In this document: positions 41,773-50,175 of the stretch, piece after piece
Numbering within the stretch: position 1 is the first letter of the stretch
Layout: each line of letters opens with the position of its first letter
DNA from: Caballeronia megalochromosomata
Lineage (GTDB): Bacteria > Pseudomonadota > Gammaproteobacteria > Burkholderiales > Burkholderiaceae
Length of the DNA stretch: 58,415 nucleotides
Assembly: GCA_001580565.1 (NCBI GenBank)
Contig: LRBF01000224.1
Coordinates: forward strand, 1 to 58,415
Direction: 5' to 3'
The notes under the pieces: generated by a model
Told to the model about the DNA's origin: nothing
What the model saw: only the letters and a program-made list of their open reading frames with translations
Databases searched by the model: none
Program-made: the position numbers and the translations under genes

Positions 41773-43015
41773 GGTATGGCTCCATGACGATGTCCTGCGT
41801 TACTTGCACCAGGAACTTCTGGCCCGGTTCGACGGTGATGGTCGGCGGGATATTCTGGTTGCGCTGCATGACGGTCTGGGCCGTCGCTGCCGCGACCTGC
41901 CCCGCCGTGTCACCATAAGTAGTGACGCCGTTCGGCGTCGCGGTCGTCGCCGTCTGAGAGCTGCTGTCGAACGCCTTCAGCAGAATCGCCGTAATGAAGC
42001 CCGCGCCGAAGATCTTCAGGAAGTGGTTGTTCACTTCGCCCGAGAACCCGGCGTAGCCGTTCTGGTCGGCACCTTGCATGCCGTTAAGCGGCACGCTCTT
42101 GCCGTTGGGCAGACGCAGACTCGTCGAAGCAACGAGCAGACGCTCCTGGCCAACTTTGACGTCCGCGCTGTACATACCATTAATGAACGCGCCCTTCGGG
42201 ATCATCAAACAGTCGCCGCGCAGGCTGTCATAGATGTCCTCGTCCACCATCAACGACACGCGACCCGGCTTGTCCGAGTTCAGCCCCTCGACCGTCTTGA
42301 CGTGAATGACGTGCGGAGGCGTCAACGTGCAACCCGTCGACCGGCCATTGAAGGTCGTGCGTTCGATGCCGCCTTGCGAAGCCGCATCGCGCAGGAAGGC
42401 GCGGTCGCGATCTTCGGGCGCTTGGCCCTGCTTGGCCAAGGCGAGCGCCATCGCATCAGGTGTGTTAGCTCCCGCAGCGTTACGAGCAGCTCGTACCTCA
42501 TCCAACGAAGGGACGCCAGCGGGCAGTACGCCGGTCGCTTGGTTCGGGGAACGCGATGCGCCGGCCTGCTTAAAGATCGAGGACGTATAGATCGCGTCTT
42601 GCGCCGCTTGCCGGGAAAGCTCGCGCGTGTCCGTGCCCGAGCCTTTGACTTCTTCCTGGAAGTCGGCGCCGGTCAACATCGGCTTGACGGCCGGCTTCCG
42701 AGCCGTTGCTTCGGATGCGGCAAGCGCAGCAGCCTCCGACGCCGCTGCGTCGCGCTGTTGACGGATCATCTGGTCGATGTCGTTGTTGTTCCCGGCAATG
42801 GGCGCTTCCGTACTCGACTTGAGCGCGGTTGCCTTCTTAATGCGAGCTTCTTCGTCGGCCTTGTTCGTCGCCTGCAGCTCGTAGTAGAACCCCAGCCCAC
42901 CGATCACTACAGCGGCCATAATGCCGATGCTCATGATCGCATTGCGCGGCGTCTTGCCTTTGACGAGTGCTTCTTGCTCCGCGCTGGGCGTAGCCGAGTC
43001 CGATTTCTTCGCCAC
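41765..43015 (-). CDS. virB10: VirB10/TrbI-type secretion channel protein
   Basis: A 416-aa protein from a GTG at 43015, two bases after the virB9 stop; a longer frame overlaps virB9 and is rejected. It has a short cytoplasmic start, one transmembrane helix (AIMSIGIMAAVVIGGLGFYYE about residues 21-41), a long spacer and a C-terminal beta-barrel domain (RSTGCTLTPPHVIHVKTVEGLNS, IPKGAFINGMYSADVKVGQERLLV, FLVQVTQDI). It spans the envelope as core of the type IV secretion channel. Confidence 0.9.
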   Translation of the reverse strand: MAKKSDSATPSAEQEALVKGKTPRNAIMSIGIMAAVVIGGLGFYYELQATNKADEEARIKKATALKSSTEAPIAGNNNDIDQMIRQQRDAAASEAAALAASEATARKPAVKPMLTGADFQEEVKGSGTDTRELSRQAAQDAIYTSSIFKQAGASRSPNQATGVLPAGVPSLDEVRAARNAAGANTPDAMALALAKQGQAPEDRDRAFLRDAASQGGIERTTFNGRSTGCTLTPPHVIHVKTVEGLNSDKPGRVSLMVDEDIYDSLRGDCLMIPKGAFINGMYSADVKVGQERLLVASTSLRLPNGKSVPLNGMQGADQNGYAGFSGEVNNHFLKIFGAGFITAILLKAFDSSSQTATTATPNGVTTYGDTAGQVAAATAQTVMQRNQNIPPTITVEPGQKFLVQVTQDIVMEPYHD

Positions 43016-43017
43016 GA

Positions 43018-43890
43018 TCAGAACACTCCGAACAAACGGCGGCGGCCGCGCGTCACCGTGACCTCGTCCTTGCCGGAACGCAGGACGATCTCGTCGGCCA
43101 GGCGCTGAAGAACGAGGAAGTCGCCACGGCGGATAAAGTTGGCAACGACGCGATCGCCGTGGTCGAGAATGATCGGAACCGGCCACTCCTGGGCTTTGGC
43201 CGGCATGCGCAGCCAGACCGCATGGCCGTCATCAAAAACCGTTTCCGGAGTGAATTCCGCGCGGCCGTCTACGCTGTATTCCCAGTTCAGCTTTTCGGGC
43301 GCGACGCTGATGCTTCCCGAGTCCGCGCCACCCCGACCGCCGTTCGTCGTTGCGTCGTCGCGTGCACTGACGCGCGCCATCGGAGCACGAGGGTATTGGA
43401 AGCGCACGGTCTGATAGAACATACCGCCCGCCGGCGAGGCGATGAGCGTGAAGTCGTACTCGCGCAGGTTCGTCGTCAAGTGCAACGTGTTGACCAGATC
43501 AGCCTTGTGCGGCTTGATGAACACATGGTTCATCTTGTCGTCGTCGATTTCCCACTGGACGCTATCGCCCATCGCCGGGTCGGCAATCAGCTTTTCGCCC
43601 TTCTCCAGCTCGATCGTCGTTAGCTTCAGCGGTGCAGTCAGCACGCGATAGATCTGGTCGCGGCTGTACGGGAACACGCCGATGCGCGCATCACCCGGCA
43701 TCGTCAAAGGCTCGGCGCCGCCGTTGAACGGGTTAATCGGGCTCATCGGGTCACCCGCGACCATCGCGGCATTGAACGCCGAGTCGCCGCTAGCTTTCTT
43801 CGCCAGAGCCGGTTGAGCAAGCAACGCTGCACACGCAGCGAGGATGCACATGCCGATGACAGGCCGTTTGTTGAAAATGGTTGCGGTCAT
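43018..43890 (-). CDS. virB9: VirB9/TrbG-type secretion channel protein
   Basis: A 290-aa periplasmic protein with signal peptide (CILAACAALLAQPALA). Typical VirB9 parts follow: an N-terminal beta domain (GVFPYSRDQIYRVLT..., HVFIKPHKADLVNTLHL) and a C-terminal domain with FTPETVFDDGHAVWLRM and the terminal FLVLQRLADEIVLRSGK. With VirB10 it forms the outer-membrane core of a type IV secretion system. It starts two bases after virB8. Confidence 0.9.
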   Translation of the reverse strand: MTATIFNKRPVIGMCILAACAALLAQPALAKKASGDSAFNAAMVAGDPMSPINPFNGGAEPLTMPGDARIGVFPYSRDQIYRVLTAPLKLTTIELEKGEKLIADPAMGDSVQWEIDDDKMNHVFIKPHKADLVNTLHLTTNLREYDFTLIASPAGGMFYQTVRFQYPRAPMARVSARDDATTNGGRGGADSGSISVAPEKLNWEYSVDGRAEFTPETVFDDGHAVWLRMPAKAQEWPVPIILDHGDRVVANFIRRGDFLVLQRLADEIVLRSGKDEVTVTRGRRRLFGVF

Positions 43891-43892
43891 GC

Positions 43893-44597
43893 TTATGCGG
43901 TCCGCTCGAGGCGGAAGAACGGAATGAAGATGCCGAACGGATTCGTGGTAAGAGCCTGTTCGGCCGTCGGCGCAACGATCTGATAGCGCAAGGTCAGCGC
44001 ATAAGACGTCACGTCGGGCTTGCCCGTCGCGCCAGCTTGCGAGGTAGTCGTCGTAAATTCGACGAGCACGGTCGAGTCTTCCAGCAACGCGATGTTCCGC
44101 ACGTCGACTTCACGAATCAGTTTTGGGTTTGCGGTTATCTGCTGGAACGGTGCGTCGGCCTTCAGCCAGTCGCGGAATTGACCGGTCGCGGCCCCGATCA
44201 TTTGCGCCTTCACCGAGTTGATGTTGGCGGTCATGCGAGAGGTTTCGAGACGGTCCGAAAGCACTGGCTCGATGGTGAACCAACGAACCGCCATATCTTT
44301 GACCGTCGTCCGAACGGCTTGGGAGTCGGGCTTGTACGCGACAAGCTCGGTGACGATCGGATGACCGCCGGTGTCGGCCGACACGCCAACGACGCGCGTG
44401 ACCGACGGCGGCGGTTGGCGCGTCCATACAGCGCCGGCCGCGATGAAAGCCAAGCCGAAGGCAATGAGCATCCAGCGGTTAGCTTCGAGCGTGAGCCTCG
44501 TGCTCGTCTCGAAAATTACCTTGCTCGGATCTTCCTCGGCATATGAGCCGGGGGCCGTGGACAGCGCGGCCCGACGCTTGTTCTTGAAAAGACGCAT
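43893..44597 (-). CDS. virB8: VirB8/TrbF-type inner-membrane secretion protein
   Basis: A 234-aa protein with a basic cytoplasmic start (KNKRR), one transmembrane helix (WMLIAFGLAFIAAGAVW about residues 42-58) and a periplasmic domain of the VirB8/NTF2-like type (MAVRWFTIEPVLSDR, EFTTTTSQ, TLRYQIVAP). It is the first gene of the operon. The ATG has AAAAGG upstream and a small palindrome AATGGTCACCATT lies at 44611, close to the start. The dispersed 22-bp-type palindrome lies 130 bases upstream. Confidence 0.85.
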   Translation of the reverse strand: MRLFKNKRRAALSTAPGSYAEEDPSKVIFETSTRLTLEANRWMLIAFGLAFIAAGAVWTRQPPPSVTRVVGVSADTGGHPIVTELVAYKPDSQAVRTTVKDMAVRWFTIEPVLSDRLETSRMTANINSVKAQMIGAATGQFRDWLKADAPFQQITANPKLIREVDVRNIALLEDSTVLVEFTTTTSQAGATGKPDVTSYALTLRYQIVAPTAEQALTTNPFGIFIPFFRLERTA

Positions 44598-44726
44598 GGC
44601 AACCTTTTGGAATGGTCACCATTGAAACAGCGCAAGCGTCCCTTTTTTGGTGGAAAGACGGCTAGTTTTGTGCGTCTTTGGACGGTGAGCTTTTCGGCCG
44701 TGTGGCTTGGGTCACCGCCGCTGGCT

Positions 44727-44744
44727 AGGAAATATCATGATATT
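44727..44744. repeat. Dispersed palindrome, copy 3 (left arm plus core)
   Basis: AGGAAATATCA then TGATATT, the same form as the 4479 copy with the outer right arm missing. It lies 130 bases upstream of the virB8 start, where it could control the pilus/secretion operon, and is followed by the hairpin motif at 44754. Confidence 0.85.
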
Positions 44745-44753
44745 GGTTGATCC

Positions 44754-44784
44754 GAGAAAAGGAGCATGAAAGCATGCCTCTTTC
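44754..44784 (+). repeat. AAAGGAG...CCTCTTTC hairpin motif, copy 3
   Basis: Arms AAAAGGAGCATG and GCATGCCTCTTT around a short A-rich loop, with one mismatch. It is 10 bases downstream of the palindrome at 44727, the same arrangement as at 4479/4510. Confidence 0.6.
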
Positions 44785-45053
44785 TACAAGCCCGGAATGC
44801 TATGCCGTGATAGACCGGCATGAGCTGCATCAAAGATGCGTAAGGCCGATGACAAACGTTGCTACCGACCTGCGTTCTCGGTCTTATCACGTCATGGGCG
44901 TTCCGCCTAGCAGATGACGGTCACTGTCACTCGCATGCACGCGAACCAGCGTTAGTACGGTCGCTCATAGGTGAATGCTACGCCGTGACTGACCGCATCA
45001 ACGGTGACGGAAGGATAGTTTGGCCGCATCGTGCAGAACGCGGCGGGCCGGGC

Positions 45054-45075
45054 AGGAAATATCATGATATTTCCT
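45054..45075. repeat. Dispersed palindrome, copy 4 (perfect 22 bp)
   Basis: A full copy, identical to 9304-9325: arm AGGAAATATCA and its exact reverse complement. It is about 500 bases upstream of the two-HTH ParB-like gene, a candidate binding protein. Confidence 0.9.
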
Positions 45076-45171
45076 AAAGCTCGCCCGGGTTTTCGCTAAG
45101 TGCATGAATTTTCACGTCAAATCCCTGCCGAAGGGGATGTTACGATTAGGAACAAGAAGCGATTTCGGTAC

Positions 45172-45191
45172 AAAAAGGCGCTTTTGCGCCT
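45172..45191 (-). terminator. Minus-strand terminator in the pilus upstream region
   Basis: On the minus strand AGGCGC, loop AAAA, GCGCCT followed by four more T residues. It would stop leftward transcription before it enters the pilus operon promoter region. Confidence 0.65.
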
Positions 45192-45572
45192 CTGTTGCAC
45201 CGATGTACCCAAGATCCTAAGACTGAGTGAGTCGAGACCGCTGGCAATGCGGAATGCTATGACGTGGAGGCTTCGCTCGCTAGCCTGCTACAGACGCGCC
45301 CATTTGACCATCGTCTCGTCCTCGTAGAACTCCACGTCTTTTCAGCACACCAACTCTTTGCAGCTCTTCGAGCGCTTCACCAAGGCCCTCGCGAATTTAC
45401 GTGACAATCGCGATCACCTTCGTGTCTTAAATTTTTGCATTCTGCGTGTCCGAGGTGGGCCGAAAACAGAATTGTGCCTTTAATCTAAAGTCCTACTCGC
45501 CCCCAGGTGCTTTTCCAAACTTTCGACGCGCCCGCGTTGTTGGTCGGCGCGCATCGACACATCAGTAAATCA

Positions 45573-46439
45573 ATGACTTTCGACTTATCTACGAAATCGT
45601 TAGCAAAAGACCTGCTCCTGCTCGCTTCCGTCTATCAAAGCGGACTTGGGAAGACATGGCAGAACCAGACTGAGGCTGCCGGAGCGCTCGCCAGGCTGAA
45701 AGTGACGCGCGCCCACATAAACCGGGCGGTGCGGCTGAATGCGATGCCCCGAGCAGTTTTGTCGCTTTTCTCGTCGACGAAGGTTAGAGACGCAACTGCT
45801 CGCGAGTTGATACGGATCGAAAACAACCTCGGAAGGGATGAAGTGCAACGGCGGGCTGAAAAGATCGATGCCGAGGGCCGGAGCTGGCAAGAGCTTGTAG
45901 CGATGCTGGAAGGCGTGCCGCCGCCTATTCGGAGGAGAGCCGAGTGGAAGGACGTCACACCAATGGAGCGGGCGTCGCAGTTCGCGAACGGCTTGGCTTC
46001 TAATCTGTGGTCGACCGTGGCGGAGGCGGCCACCATCACTGGTTGGGACCGGCCGAAGCTTGCAAGGGCGGTCGCAATCTCAAAGCTACCGTCAAAAGTC
46101 CTCAGCCTGTTTGACGGATCTTTTATGTCGCTAGAGGTCGGCGAGACGCTGATTGGGATCCAGAGGACGATCGGCAAAGAAAAATTGATTCGGAACGCAA
46201 GGTCGCTTCACGACAGGCCCAAGCGTCGCACGACGGATGAACTGTTAAATGCACTGGCGGGGGCACGGGACTATTCGGACATGTCGTTGAAGATACGCGC
46301 AACACCGACAAGGATTAGCTTTGAGATGACTTTCGACGTCGAAAATGCGGAGCAATTGCTACTTGACGAGGACGAGGTGAAAGGGCACATCCAAGCGATT
46401 TTGATGTTGTCGCCGCAGCGAGAGAAACGAAAGAAGTGA
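45573..46439 (+). CDS. ParB/KorB-like DNA-binding protein with two HTH segments
   Basis: A 288-aa protein from ATG 45573; the frame is open to GTG 45507, and neither start has a strong ribosome site. It contains two homologous segments, each a ParB-type helix-turn-helix followed by a helical tail: NQTEAAGALARLKVTRAH...LNAMPRAVLSLF near residues 30-60, and STVAEAATITGWDRPKLARAV...KLPSKVLSLFDG near 145-185. The N-terminal ParB nuclease (CTPase) domain with its GERR-like motif is absent. It could be a regulator or a second partition-site binder. It sits beside two copies of the dispersed palindrome, which makes it the best candidate to bind them. Confidence 0.65.
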   Translation: MTFDLSTKSLAKDLLLLASVYQSGLGKTWQNQTEAAGALARLKVTRAHINRAVRLNAMPRAVLSLFSSTKVRDATARELIRIENNLGRDEVQRRAEKIDAEGRSWQELVAMLEGVPPPIRRRAEWKDVTPMERASQFANGLASNLWSTVAEAATITGWDRPKLARAVAISKLPSKVLSLFDGSFMSLEVGETLIGIQRTIGKEKLIRNARSLHDRPKRRTTDELLNALAGARDYSDMSLKIRATPTRISFEMTFDVENAEQLLLDEDEVKGHIQAILMLSPQREKRKK

Positions 46440-46473
46440 CAACAATGGCAGGCGTCCAAACCAAGTTCATGCG

Positions 46474-46932
46474 CAGATCGCCGGCGCTCGGCGCGCGCGC
46501 CTTTGGCCGAATAAGCACGCCATTCAAGCCCGAAGGCGAGCTTAGCGCCCTTCTCTTCCGAAATCGATTCGAAGTGCATTCTTGTGCTGACCTCGTGCTC
46601 ACATCGACGGGACGACGGTGGCGGTGAGCATGATCACCTAGAAAGTCCGGTCCTTGTTCCAGTTGCCGTACATACCGGCAATGCCGTTGTTGCTCGAGCC
46701 GTCATAACGATTCGACACCTCACCAGAGAGGACCACCGTCTGACCATCCGACGCGCGATCGACTGATCGTCCTTGCTACCAAGAATGCCGGGCAACCGGG
46801 TCTGCTGCGGCGCGGCCCCAGAGCCGGTGCTGATTGAGGCGAACGGTCCGTTGAGCTTCGAGGTATCGGTCCAGTACGACAGGATGACCTGGTCGTGGTT
46901 GTTGGCCGACGGCAGTATGCTCACGATACGGT
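46474..46932 (-). pseudogene. Relic of a second pilN-pilO2 junction
   Basis: Minus strand 46932-46599 resembles the last 110 codons of pilN (SILPSANNHDQVILSYW..., LPGILGSKDDQ), but it has a frameshift near 46760 and an in-frame TAG where the intact gene has CAG (46640 area). It still ends in the same codons VVPSM and stop. After 19 bases, exactly the intact spacing, comes ATG 46579 and the first 35 codons of pilO2 (MHFESISEEKGAKLAFGLEW...). Homology then ends abruptly near 46474. The copy is diverged, so it is an old duplication or a leftover of another related pilus operon. Confidence 0.8.
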
Positions 46933-47615
46933 GCGCGCGCCATTTTTTTCGAAAGACGGTGAGTGTCGTGCGCCGTTGCACTGCAGGCTTCCCGCAAAGG
47001 AAGTCGCAACGACCTGCTACCGCAACGCTATTCGGATTGACGCGTGGGTGGCGAGTGTAGCCTCTCGGTATCCGTCAGCACATTACTCTCGAACTGGAGC
47101 CAGCTCAGGAAGTTCGTCGAGTGGATGATGGAGGAAGGTATCGACGCCACCTTTAGCGCGCTCACACCGGAGCCAGCGGAGCGTTCGGGAATGAACCATA
47201 AAACGTATAGCTTTCGCTGATCTGGCAGCGCCCATTCCTATGTACCTTCACGGCCGTCATCGATCTCTCCGGCGAAATTTTGCCGAAAAAAAACGGGGGT
47301 GACTATCCGGCGCACTTTGTAACAGCTCGTTTACACAACAAAATCAACGACTTGGCTAGCCGCGTGACTCCATGCAACGGTATCCGGATCGCGTGTCCGT
47401 CATGTTTCATCGGTGAACGGGAGGCTGAGGCGCTGACGCTGGGCCGCGGGACGTTCAGACATTGGCTCAGCCGAGGGACGTGGGCTTCCACGAGATACGT
47501 CGCAGGGCCGCGTTCACAGCTAAGCGCCTGGAGTTGGTGAACAAGGTGCGGGCGAAGCAACTCTTGAGAGTTTACTTGAAGTAAACCACGTTAACGAATA
47601 TGCTCCGTCTGAAGC
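46933..47615. other. Region without a supported gene
   Basis: Open frames here (for example 47280-47540 plus) lack ribosome sites and family likeness. A stretch near 47090-47220 (SNWSQLRKFVEWMMEEGIDA...) has some protein-like character, perhaps a recombinase N-terminus remnant, but it is too short to name. Confidence 0.35.
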
Positions 47616-47660
47616 AAATCACCCCTTTTTTTGATGTCTACATCGAATTTTGGGGTGATT
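47616..47660. promoter_or_regulatory. Inverted repeat upstream of parA
   Basis: AATCACCCC at 47617 and GGGGTGATT at 47652 are exact 9-base inverted arms 26 bases apart, ending 22 bases before the parA ATG at 47683. A position between promoter and start codon suits ParA autorepression (N-terminal HTH) or a partition site. Confidence 0.6.
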
Positions 47661-47682
47661 ACCCAAAACTCAGGGGAAATTA

Positions 47683-48903
47683 ATGCCCGATAGCGACGTC
47701 CTCATCTCGAAGGCGCTAGCGGTCGATGACGCGCCGACGTCGATCGCGGATCTTCTTTCCATCAAGGAGCGCAGCCAACGCGCGTTCAGTCACCGGCGCG
47801 AAATGCTGCTGGAGCCGTATCCGCGGAAAAAAGCACCGGTCTTCACTTCAAGCGACATTATTTCATTGTGCAACCTGTCGCGCGATCAATTCAAGTACCT
47901 TACGAAGAAGGGAGAGCTCCCCCTCGGGCATCAGCTGCAAAACAAGCGCAATAAAGAATACTCGCTGGCGGATGCCATCGCCTGGGTGCGCGGCACAACC
48001 AAGCGCGCCGTACGACCCGAAGGTATGCGCGGTCGGGTCATTGCGGTGGCGAACTTCAAGGGCGGAGTCGCTAAGACATCTACCGCGGTAGCGCTGGGTC
48101 AAGCGCTATCGCTGGCCGGTCGCCGAGTGCTGGTGATCGACTGCGATCCGCAAGGGTCGGCTACCCAGTTGTGCGGCTACGCGCCCGATGCTGAGATCGA
48201 AGAAAAGCACACGATCCTACCGTTGATCTACCGCGAACACCCCACGCTCGATTACGCGATCAAGGAAACGTATTGGCAAAACATGGACCTGATCCCGGCC
48301 TCGACGATGCTGTTCGATGCGGAGTTCGAGATCCCGAAACAGATCGCCGACGCGTTGGAGAAACGGGTTCATTTTAAGTGGTGGGACATCCTGCGTGTGG
48401 GGCTTGAGCCGGTCGCTCAACAGTACGACGCGATCATCGTCGATACCCCGCCGTCCCTAAGCTACATCACGCTCAACGCCTTAGTGGCTGCTGATGCGAT
48501 CCTCATGCCCTGCCCGCCCGAGGGTCTAGACTTCGCGAGCTCCACGCAATTCTGGGATCTGGCAGCGGAGACGCTGTCCGGCGTTCCGGGTTTCGAGGAA
48601 TCGAAGAATTACGACTTCGTAAGCATTCTGCTCACGAAAGCGCGCAATACGGACCTGTCGCGCAAAGTCCGCCAGTGGCTGGCCGACGCCTACGGCGAAC
48701 GGCTATTGCCCTTCGTGGTGCCGGAGTCGTCAGTTCAGGCCACAGTGGCCGCAGGCCTCTGTACGATCTATGACACGACGAAGTCGGACTGGAGTAGCGG
48801 CACCTACGCGCGGATTCGCGAACCGCTGGATCAGCTAACCGAGTTTGTGAACTCGCATCTTGAACGTGCTTGGAAACGGGAGGCTCGCAGTGAGTCGGTT
48901 TAA
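47683..48903 (+). CDS. parA: Plasmid partition ATPase ParA
   Basis: A 406-aa ParA of the large (type Ia) class. Residues 55-105 form an N-terminal DNA-binding HTH (FTSSDIISLCNLSRDQFKYLTKKG). The deviant Walker A FKGGVAKTST is at residues 124-133, followed by DCDPQGSAT near 153 and VDTPPSLSY. It drives plasmid segregation and probably represses its own operon. It overlaps parB by 14 bases. Confidence 0.9.
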   Translation: MPDSDVLISKALAVDDAPTSIADLLSIKERSQRAFSHRREMLLEPYPRKKAPVFTSSDIISLCNLSRDQFKYLTKKGELPLGHQLQNKRNKEYSLADAIAWVRGTTKRAVRPEGMRGRVIAVANFKGGVAKTSTAVALGQALSLAGRRVLVIDCDPQGSATQLCGYAPDAEIEEKHTILPLIYREHPTLDYAIKETYWQNMDLIPASTMLFDAEFEIPKQIADALEKRVHFKWWDILRVGLEPVAQQYDAIIVDTPPSLSYITLNALVAADAILMPCPPEGLDFASSTQFWDLAAETLSGVPGFEESKNYDFVSILLTKARNTDLSRKVRQWLADAYGERLLPFVVPESSVQATVAAGLCTIYDTTKSDWSSGTYARIREPLDQLTEFVNSHLERAWKREARSESV

Positions 48904-49930
48904 GGATCGGTTGTTTGAAAAGATGACAGTACCGGAGACGGCACCACCGGCAGCCGCGAGTGCATCGCCTCCTGCCATTGCTGCGGAAGAGCCCAGGACT
49001 TCGCCGGGACGTCTGCTCAATGCCCAGAATCGGATCATCGAATCCGACTCGAAGCGCATCGAAGCGGAAAGCAAACTGACGGACGCACTCGCGCGCATCA
49101 AAGATCTGCAGGCCACAAAGGCAACGGGCGAGGCCTTGGAGTTGCCGGTCGGTAAGCTCCACGAGATTCCTGGCCGCCGGCGGTTTATGGCGTCCGAGAA
49201 ATACGCGGAGCTGCGTGAGAATTTGCGACATAACAAACTGGTGCACCCGGTCGTGGTCTTGGCTCGGGAAGACGGCGAGTGGGACATCTGGTCGGGTCAC
49301 CATCGCTGGGATGCGCACAAAGATCTGGGCAGGACGACGATCCGGGCAGTGTTGGGTACGGCCGAGGATGAGAACGAGGCGCGTGACGGCGCGTTCTTCG
49401 CCAACCTCATGCAATCCGATCTGACAGACTACGAAAAGTACATCGGTCTTAAGCGATTCCAAGAAGGACACGCGAAGCTTAGCCAGACTGAAGTCGCCGA
49501 TCGCACTGGGTTAAGCAAGCAGTTCGTGAGCGAACTCTATGCCTTTGACCGCCTCCCGGCTGAAGCTTTGGCAATCATCGAGCAGAACAAGGCAATGATC
49601 GGTAGCACCGCCGTCAAAGAACTCGCCAGCATTTCGGAGGCCGGGAAAGGTCAGCGCGTTACCGAGGCAATCAAACTCCTTGCCGAGAAGAAACTCGACC
49701 AAGGGCAGACGGTGAAATACGCGCGGGTAGCGGAAACACCTGTGCGCCCGACTGCCAAGCCCGAGACATTCAAGATCAAAGCGGGAAAGACGACGTGGTG
49801 CGATGTGCGGCGCGTAAAGAACGTGATGCGGCTGGAATTTAAGGACGAGGCCGAAGCAGCGGAAGCTCAAGAAGCGATCCGGCAGCACTTGGAGCGACTT
49901 GCGCAGTCTCGCGTCGCAGAGAAAGTATAA
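48890..49930 (+). CDS. parB: Plasmid partition protein ParB
   Basis: A 346-aa ParB starting at GTG 48890, chosen because GGGAGG lies just upstream; the frame opens at 48860. An N-terminal region with ParB/Srx motifs (ELPVGKLHEIPGRR, IWSGHHRWDAHKDLG) is followed by a HTH (LSQTEVADRTGLSKQFVSELY) and a C-terminal dimerisation region. It binds the centromere (parS), not identified here with certainty. It overlaps parA and is followed by a terminator. Confidence 0.9.
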   Translation: MSRFKDRLFEKMTVPETAPPAAASASPPAIAAEEPRTSPGRLLNAQNRIIESDSKRIEAESKLTDALARIKDLQATKATGEALELPVGKLHEIPGRRRFMASEKYAELRENLRHNKLVHPVVVLAREDGEWDIWSGHHRWDAHKDLGRTTIRAVLGTAEDENEARDGAFFANLMQSDLTDYEKYIGLKRFQEGHAKLSQTEVADRTGLSKQFVSELYAFDRLPAEALAIIEQNKAMIGSTAVKELASISEAGKGQRVTEAIKLLAEKKLDQGQTVKYARVAETPVRPTAKPETFKIKAGKTTWCDVRRVKNVMRLEFKDEAEAAEAQEAIRQHLERLAQSRVAEKV

Positions 49931-50005
49931 GTCTTTGATTTTATTGCTGTCGTGAAACCCGACAGTTTCTACCGGAGCTACGAGATGTAGGCGGCTTACC
50001 AAAAC

Positions 50006-50035
50006 AAAAGCCTTCGGCGCCAACCGAAGGCTTTT
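50006..50035. terminator. Bidirectional terminator after parB
   Basis: Twelve-base arms AAAAGCCTTCGG and CCGAAGGCTTTT around a six-base loop. It closes the parAB operon and isolates the rep gene. Confidence 0.9.
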
Positions 50036-50175
50036 GAATGAGGGCTTGGCTGGAAACCGTACCCCGCGACACTCCCCGACTGGAAATCGGAAAGAGCCTC
50101 AACACCTCGGAGTGTAGCGCAAGGCGGCAGTCAGTCAAGCAAAACCGATCCATTTCTTAAAAATGGGCGACTGAC

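Larger units (their letters stand above)
44794..45267. repeat. Three direct repeats of a GAATGCTAYGMCGTG motif
   Basis: GGAATGCTATGCCGTGATAG at 44794, TGAATGCTACGCCGTGACTG at 44972 (both continue into GACCG) and a shorter GGAATGCTATGACGTGG at 45251. Their uneven spacing (178 and 279 bases) argues against iterons but fits dispersed regulator sites. No gene is called in 44598-45572. Confidence 0.5.

Noticed and set aside
41663..43108. 481-aa plus-strand frame antisense to virB10
   Set aside because: Composition is extremely Arg-rich and the opposite strand holds a clear VirB10 gene.
48860..48889. parB start at 48860
   Set aside because: The GTG at 48890 has GGGAGG just upstream, while 48860 has no ribosome site and overlaps parA more.
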